Positions 16,753-26,471 of a stretch of 64,000 bases of DNA are shown here, in pieces. Numbering within the stretch: position 1 is the stretch's first letter; the number at the start of each line of letters is the position of its first letter. The stretch is from Psychrobacter namhaensis (GTDB taxonomy: Bacteria > Pseudomonadota > Gammaproteobacteria > Pseudomonadales > Moraxellaceae). The notes below the pieces were generated by a model that saw nothing but the letters and a program-made list of their open reading frames with translations, was not told the origin of the DNA and did no database searches. The translations under genes and the position numbers were made by a program. The stretch spans positions 124,001 through 188,000 of the forward strand of contig NZ_JABASS010000003.1 of assembly GCF_016107545.1 (NCBI RefSeq). The letters run 5' to 3'.

Positions 16753-17144
16753 TTATCCCCCTTCTCTATAGCTGAAGAAGAGGAAGTATCTGGCTGATGA
16801 TTTTGCTGCTGAGGAGTGTTTGACTGATAGGAAGTATCTAAGCTTTGGTTTTGCGAGTTTTCAAACTTATCCATACTACCGCGCATCTCGGCTAACTCAC
16901 GCCGCATGTCTGTCTCAGTCTGACGAATCTTTGCCAGCTCATCTTGCATCTGTTTTCGTGTCTCAGCCAAATCAAGCTCAGACTCTATATCAGACTGTAA
17001 GGTTGAAATCGTGCGACGCAATTTGGCATACCATTGCCCAGCGGTACGTGCAGCTTGTGGTAGTTTTTCTGGGCCCAAGACAATTAAAGCGATGACTCCA
17101 AATAACAGTAATTCGGAAAATCCAATATCAAACATAATGGGCAA
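16749..17144 (-). CDS. tatB: Twin-arginine translocase subunit TatB
   Basis: 131 residues. N-terminal membrane helix with the family start MFDIGFSELLLFGVIALIVL and GPEKLPQAARTAGQW, then an amphipathic helix and a long charged, Gln-rich coiled region to residue 131. TatB passes substrates from TatC to the TatA pore. It lies 50 bp after tatA and overlaps tatC. The start could be MPIMFDIG or the inner MFDIG; the difference is three residues. Confidence 0.93.
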   Translation of the reverse strand: MPIMFDIGFSELLLFGVIALIVLGPEKLPQAARTAGQWYAKLRRTISTLQSDIESELDLAETRKQMQDELAKIRQTETDMRRELAEMRGSMDKFENSQNQSLDTSYQSNTPQQQNHQPDTSSSSAIEKGDK

Positions 17145-17194
17145 ATATATTAGTTAGTAGATTATTAAATACGGTTAGCGAAATACCTCAAGCT

Positions 17195-17524
17195 CTACAC
17201 TTTGTTGTTATCATCAGCGATAACAGGCCTAACTTCTAAATCATCAGCCTGAGTGCTGCCCCTAGTATTTAGGCTATTAGTATCTAGGTTATTAGTACTT
17301 AAGCTGTTAGTATTTAAATCATTATTTACAGTTGAAGTAGTGGCTTCATGGCTAAGTGCTCGATTCTTGCAGGCATGTTCAGTTTCTTCATCTTTGACCG
17401 CTTCTTTAAAGCCCTTTACCGCACCGCCTAAATCTTTACCCGCATTTTTAAGCTTGGCAGTACCAAACACCACTACTACGACTACTAATAAAATCAGCCA
17501 ATGCGTAATAGAAAAGCTACCCAT
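17195..17524 (-). CDS. tatA: Twin-arginine translocase subunit TatA
   Basis: 109 residues. [20 protein letters not shown] then [23 protein letters not shown] is the canonical TatA helix, FGTKKL-like hinge and amphipathic helix. The C-terminal 50 residues are low-complexity repeats of (S/T)[10 protein letters not shown] type, longer than in most TatA proteins. It is first in the tatABC operon; the promoter should lie in 17525-17608. Confidence 0.93.
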   Translation of the reverse strand: MGSFSITHWLILLVVVVVVFGTAKLKNAGKDLGGAVKGFKEAVKDEETEHACKNRALSHEATTSTVNNDLNTNSLSTNNLDTNSLNTRGSTQADDLEVRPVIADDNNKV

Positions 17525-17608
17525 AATATTATCCTTATTCCTAGTTTTTAAAATGCTCTATACTCGTCGTTGTGCTTTAGCTTTAGTGGTCAATTTATAA
17601 CATTTACA

Positions 17609-20245
17609 TTACAAATCTAGCCGACGTAATCTAAGCGCATTACCAATCACCGATACTGACGATAAGCTCATCGCCGCTGCTGCTATCATCGGGCTTAGTA
17701 GTAAACCAAAGGCAGGATAAAGCACACCTGCAGCTATCGGTACGCCAATAGCGTTATAGATAAAGGCAAAGAACAAATTCTGTCTAATATTACGCATGGT
17801 TGAATGGCTGAGCTTATAGGCTTTGGCAATGCCCATCAGATCGCCTTTAACCAAAGTAATGCTGGCGCTTTCCATCGCCACATCGGTCCCAGTACCCATA
17901 GCGATACCGACATTAGCCTGTGCTAGCGCTGGTGCGTCATTGATGCCATCGCCTGCCATAGCGACCAATTTACCGCTATCTTGCATCTCTTTGACAATAC
18001 GGTTTTTATCTTCTGGTGACACATCGGCATGGACTTCATCAATGCCTAATTTATTAGCGACTGCTTGTGCAGTTTTTTCATTATCACCCGTTAGCATGAC
18101 AACTTTTAGACCCGCGTCATGTAGCAGTTTTATGGCATCGGCAGTGCTGGGTTTGATGGGATCAGCAACTGATATTATCCCAGCAGCCCTACCGTCTATA
18201 GCGACAAACATCACCGTTTCGCCATCTTTTCGACGAATATCAGCTTTGCTTAATAATTCACTATCGAAACTGTTTAAGCTTTGCATTAGTTTTGAGTTAC
18301 CAATAGCGACTTGTTTGCCATTAACTGTAGCTTGTACGCCTTCACCCGTTGTTGAATTAAAGTCAGTAGCTTTGGGAATAATAAGTGCTTTGTCCTCAGC
18401 CGCTCTAACGATAGCTTCTGCTAAAGGGTGTTCGCTAGCAGTCTCTACTGCGGCTACTAAGGCCAAAAACTCATCTTTATCCTGCCCTGCCAGCGCGTCG
18501 ATCGCGGTCAGCTCAGGCTTACCAGCCGTCAGCGTTCCTGTTTTATCAACGACGATAGTATCGACTTTTTCCATACTCTCAAGCGCTTCAGCATTTTTGA
18601 TAAGGACGCCATTTTGCGCGCCTTTGCCAGTGCCAACCATAATGGACATGGGCGTCGCCAATCCAAGCGCACAAGGGCAAGCTATAATGAGTACCGCGAT
18701 AGCGTTAACTATCGCGAACGCCATCGCGGGAGTGGGTCCAAAAATTGCCCAAACGATAAAGGTTATAACTGAACAGATAAGTACAATCGGCACAAACCAA
18801 CCCGCTACTTGGTCGACTATTTTTTGTATTGGCGCACGGCTACGCTGAGCTTCAGCGACCATTTGTACGATTTTGGATAATACGGTATCGTCGCCGACAT
18901 TGACCGCTTCGATTAATAAAGTGCCCGTACCATTAACAGTACCACCAGTAACCGGATCGCCAGTCACTTTAGCAACAGCAAGCGGCTCACCCGTGACCAT
19001 CGACTCATCAACATTACTACTACCCTCGATGACGGTGCCATCTACGGGTAATTTTTCGCCGGGTTTGACGCGCAGTTTATCGCCACTGACCACTTCTTCT
19101 AAAGGAACTTCTACCTCAGCGCCGTTTTTATCCACTCGCCTCGCGGTTGGCGGAGCCAGCTCAAGTAACGCTCGAATCGCGCCTGAAGTTTGACTTCTGG
19201 CTTTTAACTCCAACACTTGGCCTAACAGCACTAAAGTAGTGATAACTGCGGCAGCTTCATAATAAACCCCAACTTGACCCGCCGAGTCTCTAAAGCTATT
19301 GGGGAAAATATCAGGAAAGAAAGTTGCCACAATACTAAATCCATAAGCGGCGCCAACACCTATGGCAATTAAAGTGAACATATTAAGGTTGCGGCTTTTT
19401 ATCGACTGCCAACCGCGCACGAAGAATGGCGCTGCGCCCCAAACGACAACAGGAGTTGCGAGCGCCAGTTGTATCCACTGCGCTACTTGTGATGAGATAT
19501 CATACTCACCGATAGTGTGCAGATTAATCCCAACCATATCGCTCATGGCATACAAGAATAGTGGGATAGTCAAAACCGTACAGATCCAGAACCGACGTAT
19601 CATATCATCGAGCTCTGAGGTATCCTCTTCACCGACAGTAATCGTTTCGGGCTCTAACCCCATACCGCAAATCGGACAGCCACTATTCTCAACGTCTCTG
19701 ACTTCAGGATGCATAGGACAGGTATAGACCGTACCATCATAATTAGCGGGTACTTTATCGTATTTGCCGCCTTTGACTGATTTTACTTCGCCGCTTTTAG
19801 TATGATTTCCATGACAATGCGCATGAATGTCTTCATTGTTGCTTGCTTGATCATCTCTTAAACCAGCGACCTCATTTTCAGGTTTAAGAAACATACCGCA
19901 TATTGGACAGTCGCTTTTTTCAGTATCTCTAACCTCGGAGTGCATAGGACAAATGTAAATCGTACCATCATAATCTGCTGGCACTTTATTGTAATTGCTG
20001 CCCTCGATGACTTTTGCTTCGGCGTTGCTGTTATTAGTTGAATTGGCGCTGTGACCCTGTGTATGGTTGTCTTTATCATCGCTTGAGTTAGCTACTTCGT
20101 CTTCATGTTTAAGAAACATGCCGCATATCGGACAATCACTAGCTTCAACATCACGAACCTCAGGATGCATGGGGCAGATATAGACTGTACCTTGATAATT
20201 TTTGGGTACTTTGTCGTACTGACCATCTTTTACAGATTTTGACAT
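17609..20245 (-). CDS. copA: Copper-exporting P1B-type ATPase with three N-terminal YHS-like metal sites
   Basis: 878 residues. The N-terminal 210 residues hold three near-identical modules (about 22-46, 96-120, 172-196), each CPMH(P/S)EVRD...CPICGM, the heavy-metal-binding YHS-like type rather than the CxxC ferredoxin-like type. The ATPase core has CPC in [13 protein letters not shown], the phosphorylated Asp in [32 protein letters not shown] and [15 protein letters not shown]. It pumps Cu+ from cytoplasm to periplasm. Triplication of the sensor module is unusual; one is common. The gene faces the same way as the cop genes upstream and is the last of the copper block. Confidence 0.93.
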   Translation of the reverse strand: MSKSVKDGQYDKVPKNYQGTVYICPMHPEVRDVEASDCPICGMFLKHEDEVANSSDDKDNHTQGHSANSTNNSNAEAKVIEGSNYNKVPADYDGTIYICPMHSEVRDTEKSDCPICGMFLKPENEVAGLRDDQASNNEDIHAHCHGNHTKSGEVKSVKGGKYDKVPANYDGTVYTCPMHPEVRDVENSGCPICGMGLEPETITVGEEDTSELDDMIRRFWICTVLTIPLFLYAMSDMVGINLHTIGEYDISSQVAQWIQLALATPVVVWGAAPFFVRGWQSIKSRNLNMFTLIAIGVGAAYGFSIVATFFPDIFPNSFRDSAGQVGVYYEAAAVITTLVLLGQVLELKARSQTSGAIRALLELAPPTARRVDKNGAEVEVPLEEVVSGDKLRVKPGEKLPVDGTVIEGSSNVDESMVTGEPLAVAKVTGDPVTGGTVNGTGTLLIEAVNVGDDTVLSKIVQMVAEAQRSRAPIQKIVDQVAGWFVPIVLICSVITFIVWAIFGPTPAMAFAIVNAIAVLIIACPCALGLATPMSIMVGTGKGAQNGVLIKNAEALESMEKVDTIVVDKTGTLTAGKPELTAIDALAGQDKDEFLALVAAVETASEHPLAEAIVRAAEDKALIIPKATDFNSTTGEGVQATVNGKQVAIGNSKLMQSLNSFDSELLSKADIRRKDGETVMFVAIDGRAAGIISVADPIKPSTADAIKLLHDAGLKVVMLTGDNEKTAQAVANKLGIDEVHADVSPEDKNRIVKEMQDSGKLVAMAGDGINDAPALAQANVGIAMGTGTDVAMESASITLVKGDLMGIAKAYKLSHSTMRNIRQNLFFAFIYNAIGVPIAAGVLYPAFGLLLSPMIAAAAMSLSSVSVIGNALRLRRLDL

Positions 20246-20362
20246 CGTCTATTACTCCCTTACTTTTAACTTCTAACTTTAATATTTAATGATTATTATT
20301 ATGTTAGTGTTAACAGATTAATTATTGACAACTAAGTATAGGATTTAAGCAACTATCAAAAC

Positions 20363-20506
20363 TTAATTTGGTTTACGCAAATACTTAAAAAGAGCCATAA
20401 CAGCTAATACTAATAGAGCGAGAAACAATAGCGCGATGACGACGCAGATAATCATCATGCCCTAACCCATACCCTGCATCATTGATCCATTCATCATGCC
20501 ATGCAT
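20363..20506 (-). pseudogene. Small Met-rich membrane protein, interrupted by an in-frame TAG
   Basis: From ATG at 20506 the frame reads MHGMMNGSMMQGMG, then TAG (20462-20464), then GMMIICVVIALLFLALLVLA and VMALFKYLRKPN to the stop at 20363. The two parts together resemble the short Met/Gly-rich N-terminus plus single membrane helix of small copper-resistance-linked proteins. The second part alone could start at ATG 20458 (31 residues). Either the gene was split by one base change (TGG to TAG) or only the membrane part is made. It lies between the ATPase and the DUF305 gene, all leftward. Confidence 0.5.
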
Positions 20507-20535
20507 CACAAGAATTACTCCTTACTTTTTAGTAC

Positions 20536-21000
20536 TTACTCCAAGTCATCAATCAGCTGCTGCATTTCACCGATTTCACGTCTTTGGGCTTCGATAATTT
20601 CATCAGCCAATTGACGTACACGTGGGTCTTCAATATCAGCACGCTCACTAGTTAAGATAGCAATAGAGTGATGCGGAATCATCGCTTGCATCCAGTCAAC
20701 TTGGTCGACCGTTTGTTGCGAGCGTACACCCCAAAGACCAAAGGCAAATAAAACTACGCTAACCCCATAAACCATCAAGTTTATTTTGGTCTTTTTATAC
20801 ATATTAGTCATAAAGGCGAGCATAATTATGGCCATTACAGCACCCATGTATAGAGCCATATAGGCGCGGGTTTCACTAAAGTAGATGTGATCCCACTGAT
20901 ACGTATTGAAATACATCATGATAAACATCACCACTGTGGATGTTAAAATCATTAGGGTAAATTTCACATATGGATTCATCTGATTTTTGTTGTTATTCAT
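20536..21000 (-). CDS. DUF305 copper-resistance membrane protein
   Basis: 154 residues. Three N-terminal membrane helices (about 12-32, 45-65, 77-95) are followed by a DUF305-type helical domain with WMQAMIPHHSIAILTSERAD and EIIEAQRREIGEMQQLID. The paired His and Met-rich helices of this ferritin-like fold are thought to bind copper. Its place between the copper ATPase and copB supports a role in copper tolerance. Start MNNNKNQMNPYVKFT follows a GGGGG-containing leader (21003-21010). Confidence 0.85.
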   Translation of the reverse strand: MNNNKNQMNPYVKFTLMILTSTVVMFIMMYFNTYQWDHIYFSETRAYMALYMGAVMAIIMLAFMTNMYKKTKINLMVYGVSVVLFAFGLWGVRSQQTVDQVDWMQAMIPHHSIAILTSERADIEDPRVRQLADEIIEAQRREIGEMQQLIDDLE

Positions 21001-21057
21001 ATTATCCCCCTATAAAAATATGTTATTAATTCCTTTATCAATTCACAATGTACAATC

Positions 21058-22308
21058 TTAGAACCAAAACATCACACCAGCAGTCAGACTATTAGAATCA
21101 ACGTCTTCGTCCTCTTGACGACGTAAGTCTCGCGCATCACCCAAGGCGCTCTCGTAGCTGAAACCAACATAAGGCGCTAGCTGACGACTGAATGTCTCAT
21201 AAGCCAGCCTAACTTCAGCTTCAAACTCATTAAATCCTTTAGTAATACCGTTATCGGTATCATCTTTACTAAAGGCAGTCAGCTCCAGCTCTGGTCTGAC
21301 CACCCAACGCTGATCTAAGCGCCACTCGTACGCTGCCCCAAGATCAAGCTGGACTTGACCATCAGTATATAGATAAGCTCTTGCGTCAGTCTCAACGAAG
21401 TACGGCGCCGTACCAGCAATGCCTGCCATGATTGCGGACTTATCGTTTTCAGTATTATAAGCAATACCCGCTTCTCCATTCCAGAAGATACCGAGCGGCT
21501 TCCAATAAGCGAGTGAGCTTAGACTATCGATCTCTTTATCATCGTTAGTTTGAGCACTACCTTCACTGCGTAGAGTGACACGATTACTATCAGTACCGTA
21601 CCAGCCTTCAGCTTCAAAATCGATTTGGTCATTCTCAAACTGATAGCCCAAAGTTTCTACTGACACACCCCATAACGGTAAGCTACCCATCATTACCGGT
21701 TTACCATACTGTCCATAGTCAACACCATTTGAGTAGTCGGGACTACGAGCATTAGGAGGTGCTTCGCCGCCTTGCATTCCAGACATATCCATATTCATAC
21801 TGCTATGATCCATACCTGACATGTCCATGCCACTATGATCCATACTCGACATATCCATATCTGACATATCCATGCCACTGTGATCCATGTTCGACATGTC
21901 CATATTCGACATATCCATGCCACTATGATCCATATTCGACATGTCCATATCTGACATATCCATGCCACTGTGATCCATGTTCGACATGTCCATATTCGAC
22001 ATATCCATGCCACTATGATCCATACTCGACATATCCATATCTGACATATCCATGCCACTGTGATCCATGTTCGACATGTCCATATTCGACATATCCATGC
22101 CACTATGATCCATATTCGACATGTCCATATCTGACATATCCATGCCACTGTGATCCATGTTCGACATGTCCATATTCGACATATCCATGTTGCCGTGATC
22201 CATATTCGACATCTCAGCAGCGTTTGCTACAGGTGACAGTAATAACAGCAAAGATGATATGCCAATAAACGGTAGACCTACTTTATACATTTTCATAATA
22301 AGGCTCAT
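21058..22308 (-). CDS. copB: Copper resistance protein CopB with long Met/His repeat tract
   Basis: Outer-membrane copper-binding protein. Signal peptide (KVGLPFIGISSLLLLLSPVA-NA), then about 140 residues of tandem 15-residue units MDHSGMDMS(D/N)MDMS(N/S), then the conserved CopB beta-barrel domain beginning YSNGVDYGQYGKPVMMGSLP and ending in Phe (SLTAGVMFWF), as expected for a BAM substrate. The start at 22308 (MSLIMKMYK) lies just 11 bp after the CopA stop and avoids overlap with it; 22296 is an alternative. The repeats should chelate many Cu ions in the periplasm. The tract is much longer than in typical CopB and is recently amplified at DNA level. Confidence 0.92.
   Translation of the reverse strand: MSLIMKMYKVGLPFIGISSLLLLLSPVANAAEMSNMDHGNMDMSNMDMSNMDHSGMDMSDMDMSNMDHSGMDMSNMDMSNMDHSGMDMSDMDMSSMDHSGMDMSNMDMSNMDHSGMDMSDMDMSNMDHSGMDMSNMDMSNMDHSGMDMSDMDMSSMDHSGMDMSGMDHSSMNMDMSGMQGGEAPPNARSPDYSNGVDYGQYGKPVMMGSLPLWGVSVETLGYQFENDQIDFEAEGWYGTDSNRVTLRSEGSAQTNDDKEIDSLSSLAYWKPLGIFWNGEAGIAYNTENDKSAIMAGIAGTAPYFVETDARAYLYTDGQVQLDLGAAYEWRLDQRWVVRPELELTAFSKDDTDNGITKGFNEFEAEVRLAYETFSRQLAPYVGFSYESALGDARDLRRQEDEDVDSNSLTAGVMFWF
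21790..22215 (-). repeat. Tandem 45-bp repeats inside copB
   Basis: Nine or so 45-bp units, each encoding MDHSGMDMSxMDMSx, with variants alternating in a period of four units (about 180 bp): residue patterns N-N, D-N, N-N, D-S occur twice in a row. The near identity of the two 180-bp blocks shows recent duplication. Antisense and shifted frames stay open through the tract only because of the repeat. Confidence 0.9.
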
Positions 22309-22318
22309 ATTTAAAGGG

Positions 22319-24016
22319 TTAAATGACGGCAACTTCTCGAAACATGCCCGCTTCCATGTGATACAGCAGATGGCAATGCCAAGCCCAGCGCCCCGCCTCA
22401 CCTGTGACATCGAAACTAATCTTTTGCGCTGGCTGCACCATTATCGTATGTTTGCGAACTTGAAAATCGCCATCAGGCGCGCGCAAATCGCTCCACATAC
22501 CATGCAGATGCATAGGGTGGTTCATCATAGTGTCATTGACTAAGGTAATACGCACACGCTCGCCCGGTTTGATATTAACAGGCGGTGCGTCCTTAAACAT
22601 AATACCGTCTAACGCCCAGATATAGCGCTCCATATTACCTGTCAGATGTATTTCAATCTCTCTGGTAGGTTTGCGCTGCTCGGCCATTATTTCATTGCCA
22701 ACAGAATGCAGTTGGTTATAAGTTAAAACCTTACGATTAATATCACGCAAATTAATACCCGGATCATCGAGATTCATCCGTGGACTATCGACGCGCATAT
22801 CTGTCTTAAAGTCATATTCGGTCTTAGCATGACGGGAATCATAGCCATTAGCACCCATAGCCCCCATCATATCGGACATAGTTAGCCACTCAACATCATC
22901 CATAGCAGGTATGGCAGCGCGAGCGCCTCTTTTAGTGGCAAGCGTGGTTGCGACAAAGCCGGTGCGATCGATGTTTTGGGCAAATATGGTATGCGCGTCA
23001 CGGGTTGGGGTGACGATGACGTCATAAGTCTCAGCCACACCGATGCGAAAATCATCGACATCAACGGGCGCGACATCATTACCATCGGTGCCGACCACTT
23101 TTATTTTGAGCCCTGGAATGCGCACATCAAATATGGTCTGCGCGGAGCCATTGATAAAGCGTAGTTTGACCGGCTGACCGGCTTTGACCAATTGCGACCA
23201 GTTAGCCGCTGTCGTTTTACCATTCATAAGATAAGTAAACGTGGTCTCACCAGATAAATCAGTAAAATCAGTCGGCATCATGCGCATCTGGTTCCACATT
23301 TTACGCTTATCATAAGCGGCTTCTAAATCCGTTGCTGCAATATCAGATAACAGTTTTTTAAAATCTGGCAAATGGTAATTATCAAAGTCAGCACGCTGCT
23401 TAAGCAGTTTTAGCAGATTATGCGGATCGCGATGCGTCCAATCACTAAGCAGGATAACGTGATCTTCCTCGATAGGGTAGCGTTCGCGCCCTTTAGGTTC
23501 AATCACAATAGCCCCCCGCATACCGGTCTGCTCTTGGAAGCCAGTATGCGAGTGATACCAATAAGTGCCTGACTGTGTCAGTTTAAATTTGTACGTGAAG
23601 GTGCTACCCGCAGGAATACCATCAAAGCTGATACCCGGTACGCCATCCATCTCAAACGGCACTAAGAGGCCATGCCAGTGAATAGAGGTCGACTCATTCA
23701 GCTGATTATGGACTCGAATGGTGACCGTATCGCCTTCTTGCATCTTAAGCGTTGGTGCAGGCAGTGAGTCATTTATCAGCGTTGCCATGCTTGACTTGCC
23801 GTTGACCGTTATCATCTTCTCACTGACATAAAGATCAAATTCATTACCCGTTAGTATAGGTACAATGTGATCGGCTCTATCACTATTGACTACAACATTT
23901 TGGCTTTTAGTTAAAGCACTATTAGCCATCGTCGGTAGTGTGGATAGCATCGACGCGCCTAGCAAGGTGGATGACCCTGTCAAAAAACGCCTGCGGTTAA
24001 ATCTGTTTTTATTCAT
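22319..24016 (-). CDS. copA: Multicopper oxidase CopA, Tat-exported
   Basis: 565 residues. The twin-arginine signal NRRRFLTGSSTLLGASMLST marks export in folded form through TatABC. Copper sites: SIHWHGLLVP, GTYWYHSHTGFQEQTG, HPMHLHGMW and WAWHCHLLYHMEAGMF, the four clusters of a laccase-like cuproxidase with three cupredoxin domains. A Met-rich patch SDMMGAMGANGY fits CopA/PcoA. It oxidises Cu+ to less toxic Cu2+ in the periplasm. It is followed by copB in the same direction, 11 bp apart. Not to be confused with the ATPase, also called CopA, at 17609. Confidence 0.95.
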   Translation of the reverse strand: MNKNRFNRRRFLTGSSTLLGASMLSTLPTMANSALTKSQNVVVNSDRADHIVPILTGNEFDLYVSEKMITVNGKSSMATLINDSLPAPTLKMQEGDTVTIRVHNQLNESTSIHWHGLLVPFEMDGVPGISFDGIPAGSTFTYKFKLTQSGTYWYHSHTGFQEQTGMRGAIVIEPKGRERYPIEEDHVILLSDWTHRDPHNLLKLLKQRADFDNYHLPDFKKLLSDIAATDLEAAYDKRKMWNQMRMMPTDFTDLSGETTFTYLMNGKTTAANWSQLVKAGQPVKLRFINGSAQTIFDVRIPGLKIKVVGTDGNDVAPVDVDDFRIGVAETYDVIVTPTRDAHTIFAQNIDRTGFVATTLATKRGARAAIPAMDDVEWLTMSDMMGAMGANGYDSRHAKTEYDFKTDMRVDSPRMNLDDPGINLRDINRKVLTYNQLHSVGNEIMAEQRKPTREIEIHLTGNMERYIWALDGIMFKDAPPVNIKPGERVRITLVNDTMMNHPMHLHGMWSDLRAPDGDFQVRKHTIMVQPAQKISFDVTGEAGRWAWHCHLLYHMEAGMFREVAVI

Positions 24017-24083
24017 AATATTGACCTAAGTTAATCCATGAAATGAGAGTTGAACTTATATATCTGATAACTTATTAATAGAA

Positions 24084-24713
24084 CTACATCTGCTGCGCTG
24101 GCGACTCAATAGCCGCATACACTTGAGTGCTGCCATCCTTGTTCAATTGCATGACTTTATAGGGCATAAATTTATCTTGATATTCCATGCCCGGACTACC
24201 AACTGGCATACTCGGTACCGCAAGACCGATGGAATCAGTTGGCGGATTCGCTAGAAACTGTGCCATGTATTTGGCAGGAACGTGACCTTCAAAAACATAA
24301 CCATTAGTAGTGACGGTGGTATGACAAGAGCGCATTTGCTGCGGGACACCGTAACGCTCTTTAAATAAAGATAAATCTGTAACGTCTTGCGCAGTTGCGC
24401 TTAGACCATGACCTTCGGCATAGCCTACCCATTCTTTGCAGCAGCCACAATTAGCATCTTTGTAAACTGTAGCCGAGACGTTTTGTAGAATTGTCGACCC
24501 AGTACCTGAATTAGCACTGACAGACATCATTTGCGGTTGTGGTTGCTCTATTTGAGCACTTTTGGTGGCAAACGCTGGCTCAGTTTGAGTAGAATTTGAA
24601 ACACTAGTATCGGGCTGACTACAAGCCATTACTGTTGACGTTGCTACTAGTAAAAGAGCAGAAGCTGATACCTTTTTATGTCCATTGCCCATTATATTTA
24701 TATAGCGTCTCAT
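24084..24713 (-). CDS. DUF411 periplasmic lipoprotein, copper-linked
   Basis: 209 residues. A lipobox-like LVATSTVMACSQ ends the signal peptide, then a low-complexity spacer, then a DUF411 domain: YKDANCGCCKEWVGYAEGHG, VPQQMRSCHTTV, GYVFEGHVPAKYMAQFL and AVPSMPVGSPGME. The CxCC and SCHT cysteines are the likely metal ligands. DUF411 genes commonly accompany copper and silver operons; the exact role (metallochaperone or sensor) is unsettled. The ATG at 24713 has AGGAG seven bases upstream. Confidence 0.85.
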   Translation of the reverse strand: MRRYINIMGNGHKKVSASALLLVATSTVMACSQPDTSVSNSTQTEPAFATKSAQIEQPQPQMMSVSANSGTGSTILQNVSATVYKDANCGCCKEWVGYAEGHGLSATAQDVTDLSLFKERYGVPQQMRSCHTTVTTNGYVFEGHVPAKYMAQFLANPPTDSIGLAVPSMPVGSPGMEYQDKFMPYKVMQLNKDGSTQVYAAIESPAQQM

Positions 24714-24852
24714 AACTTACTCCTAAGCGTCTGCTTATCTGTTGAACCTTCTAAAGATTTATACTCTATAACTAAGTGTAGTATAGGCAAAGTTTAAATC
24801 CCAAAAGGCAGCACTATTTAGCACTGCGCTTTTATAAAGGAATATGGAAGAA

Positions 24853-25449
24853 TTAATGCTGCATTCCAGCTCCACCTTCTGACATATCCATCATGTCGCT
24901 ATTCAGTGACATATCCATCATGTCATCATCCAGTCTAGTGGTTAGCATGGTATACTGATTCTCATTTAACTCAGGTAGTGATCTAATAAAAGCGACCATT
25001 GCCCACATTCTATCGTCGTCATGAGAAGCACCCCATGCTGGCATGCCTGATGCCATAATACCGTGCTTAATCGCCCAAAAACTTTGCTGAGCTCCTGCAT
25101 CCGTTTTATAACGATCAACTACTTGCGCATTAGTGAAATTAGGTGGCTTAGGGTATAGGCTCTCACTAAAATCAGTGCTCTCTACCCCAGGAGACAAATG
25201 GCAGCCTGCGCACATATCTTTGTAATCGGCACCGCCTGAGCTAATCATCTCTACTTTTTCTAAATCTGGAACAATAATGTCCTTGCTAGCGTAGGCTATT
25301 GAACGGGTGCGAGCCGTCTCCAAGAAATTATAAACCAATGGACTATGTCCTTGATCAGCGCCAATATTAATGACACCACTCATAACCACAGTAAAGACAC
25401 CAACAATAGCGACCACGACAGTGAAAAGTACTCCTAGTAAAAACTTCAT
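24853..25449 (-). CDS. Membrane-anchored c-type cytochrome in the copper cluster
   Basis: 198 residues. An N-terminal uncleaved helix MKFLLGVLFTVVVAIVGVFT anchors the protein; the haem-binding CAGCH is at about residue 80 and the axial Met in GIMASGMPAWGASH. The fold is a single class I cytochrome c domain. The C-terminal tail is Met-rich (DDDMMDMSLNSDMMDMSEGG), similar to CopB repeats, so it may bind copper. It could take electrons from Cu+ oxidation by CopA and deliver them to the respiratory chain; that link is inference from position. Confidence 0.85.
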   Translation of the reverse strand: MKFLLGVLFTVVVAIVGVFTVVMSGVINIGADQGHSPLVYNFLETARTRSIAYASKDIIVPDLEKVEMISSGGADYKDMCAGCHLSPGVESTDFSESLYPKPPNFTNAQVVDRYKTDAGAQQSFWAIKHGIMASGMPAWGASHDDDRMWAMVAFIRSLPELNENQYTMLTTRLDDDMMDMSLNSDMMDMSEGGAGMQH

Positions 25450-25574
25450 GGGTTTATCCTAAAATCCATTTTCTTTAATACCCTACTCTTAGCGTCTACA
25501 AATATTTCCTACAAACCCTTATTACTGATTGATGAAACTATCTAGCAGTAATAAAGGATTTATAAAATCAATGT

Positions 25575-25853
25575 TTAAGAGTCACTTTTATCTGTTACGC
25601 AGTGCTTTTGATACATTTGTTTCATTTTACCCATGTTAGCCATCATTGATTTCATAGCGGGATCGTTCATATCCATTTTGCTATGATCCATTTTTTGCAT
25701 CATTTGCATATGCTTTTGCATTTTTTCACAGTTCATCTGATCTTTTTCAGCGTGCATTTTAGGATCATGTGCTAGAGCTGAGGTTGAAACGACTAGAGCG
25801 ACGGCAGTGGCTACGATTGCTTTAGGTAAAGACTTTGATTTAAAGAGTGACAT
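25575..25853 (-). CDS. Small periplasmic Met/His/Lys-rich protein
   Basis: 92 residues. Signal peptide (MSLFKSKSLPKAIVATAVAL-VVSTSALA) then a helical, Met-rich mature part with HAEKDQMNCEKMQKHMQMMQ and KMDHSKMDMNDPAMKSMM. The composition suggests copper or silver binding. I recognise no defined family. It follows the double Cop box at 25949 and would be controlled by CopRS. Confidence 0.7.
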   Translation of the reverse strand: MSLFKSKSLPKAIVATAVALVVSTSALAHDPKMHAEKDQMNCEKMQKHMQMMQKMDHSKMDMNDPAMKSMMANMGKMKQMYQKHCVTDKSDS

Positions 25854-25948
25854 GGTTAATCCTTAATTGATTTAGTTGAGGGTACATAAAGCTTTAGGAT
25901 ATTAATTCAGTCTAAAGCATAACTTATTGATTCTGACAGAGAGATGAC

Positions 25949-25976
25949 AGCAAGATGACAATATTGTCATCTTGCT
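25949..25976. promoter_or_regulatory. Perfect palindrome containing a Cop/Cus-type box
   Basis: A 28-bp perfect inverted repeat with core ATGACAATATTGTCAT (25955-25970), matching the known CusR/CopR site style TGACAnnnnTGTCA. It lies 96 bp upstream of the Met-rich gene starting at 25853 and after the stop of the gene at 25988. Another copy of GATGACAG sits at 25943. A second function as terminator on the plus strand is possible. Confidence 0.75.
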
Positions 25977-25987
25977 ACTTTTATATT

Positions 25988-26314
25988 TTAATGCTGCACG
26001 TATTCATTTAGTATGGCATCAGCATTTCTATCACGATCGCTACCATATTTTTTTATAAAATACTTTTCAGACTGCAGATGTTGATCTTGATGCTGAACTT
26101 GGCAAGCGACTCGTGCATCAACATAGCTTTTCATTTGAGCATCAGACATCTGCGCGTTATTGTGATCTAGATTTCTGGCAAACGTAGTTAAGTTATCGCA
26201 ATTATCGATAATTGAAGTGCTTAGATTGGTAGTATGCGCATTAGCTGCTGATATACCGATAAGCATCGAAGCGGATAGCAGCACCACTTTTTTGAATGAA
26301 CGATAGCTTTTCAT
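25988..26314 (-). CDS. Small periplasmic protein of unknown function in the copper cluster
   Basis: 108 residues. Sec signal peptide (MKSYRSFKKVVLLSASMLIG-ISAANA) followed by a mostly helical mature part with three Cys (NCDNLTTF, VACQVQHQ) and several His (HQDQHLQSEKYF). I do not recognise the family. It is divergent from copRS and shares its control region, so CopR regulation is likely. Confidence 0.65.
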   Translation of the reverse strand: MKSYRSFKKVVLLSASMLIGISAANAHTTNLSTSIIDNCDNLTTFARNLDHNNAQMSDAQMKSYVDARVACQVQHQDQHLQSEKYFIKKYGSDRDRNADAILNEYVQH

Positions 26315-26457
26315 ATAACATCCTTAATAAATTATTAAATATTGAAACTAATTACCTGTAGTAATAATTCATAGTAGCTACTCGTATCAAGAATGAGCCG
26401 CTATGTACTATAGGTATAGATTAACAAACGAAGACTGACCATTTGATGACGAGCGCA

Positions 26458-26471
26458 TGACATCTTTGTCA
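26458..26471 (+). promoter_or_regulatory. Cop/Cus-type box in front of copRS
   Basis: TGACATCTTTGTCA (26458-26471) and a nearby half-site TTGTCATT (26486-26493), between the divergent gene at 26314 and copR at 26542. This suggests autoregulation. Confidence 0.65.

Noticed and set aside
17823..19193. Open frames of up to 341 codons opposite the copper ATPase.
   Set aside because: Antisense shadows of a GC-richer conserved gene, with no motif and no ribosome site.
21759..22268. Long open frames on both strands through the copB repeat tract (Tyr/Pro/Cys-rich and Trp/Ile-rich).
   Set aside because: They exist only because the 45-bp repeat lacks stops in those frames. CopB is the coding frame, with signal peptide and barrel.
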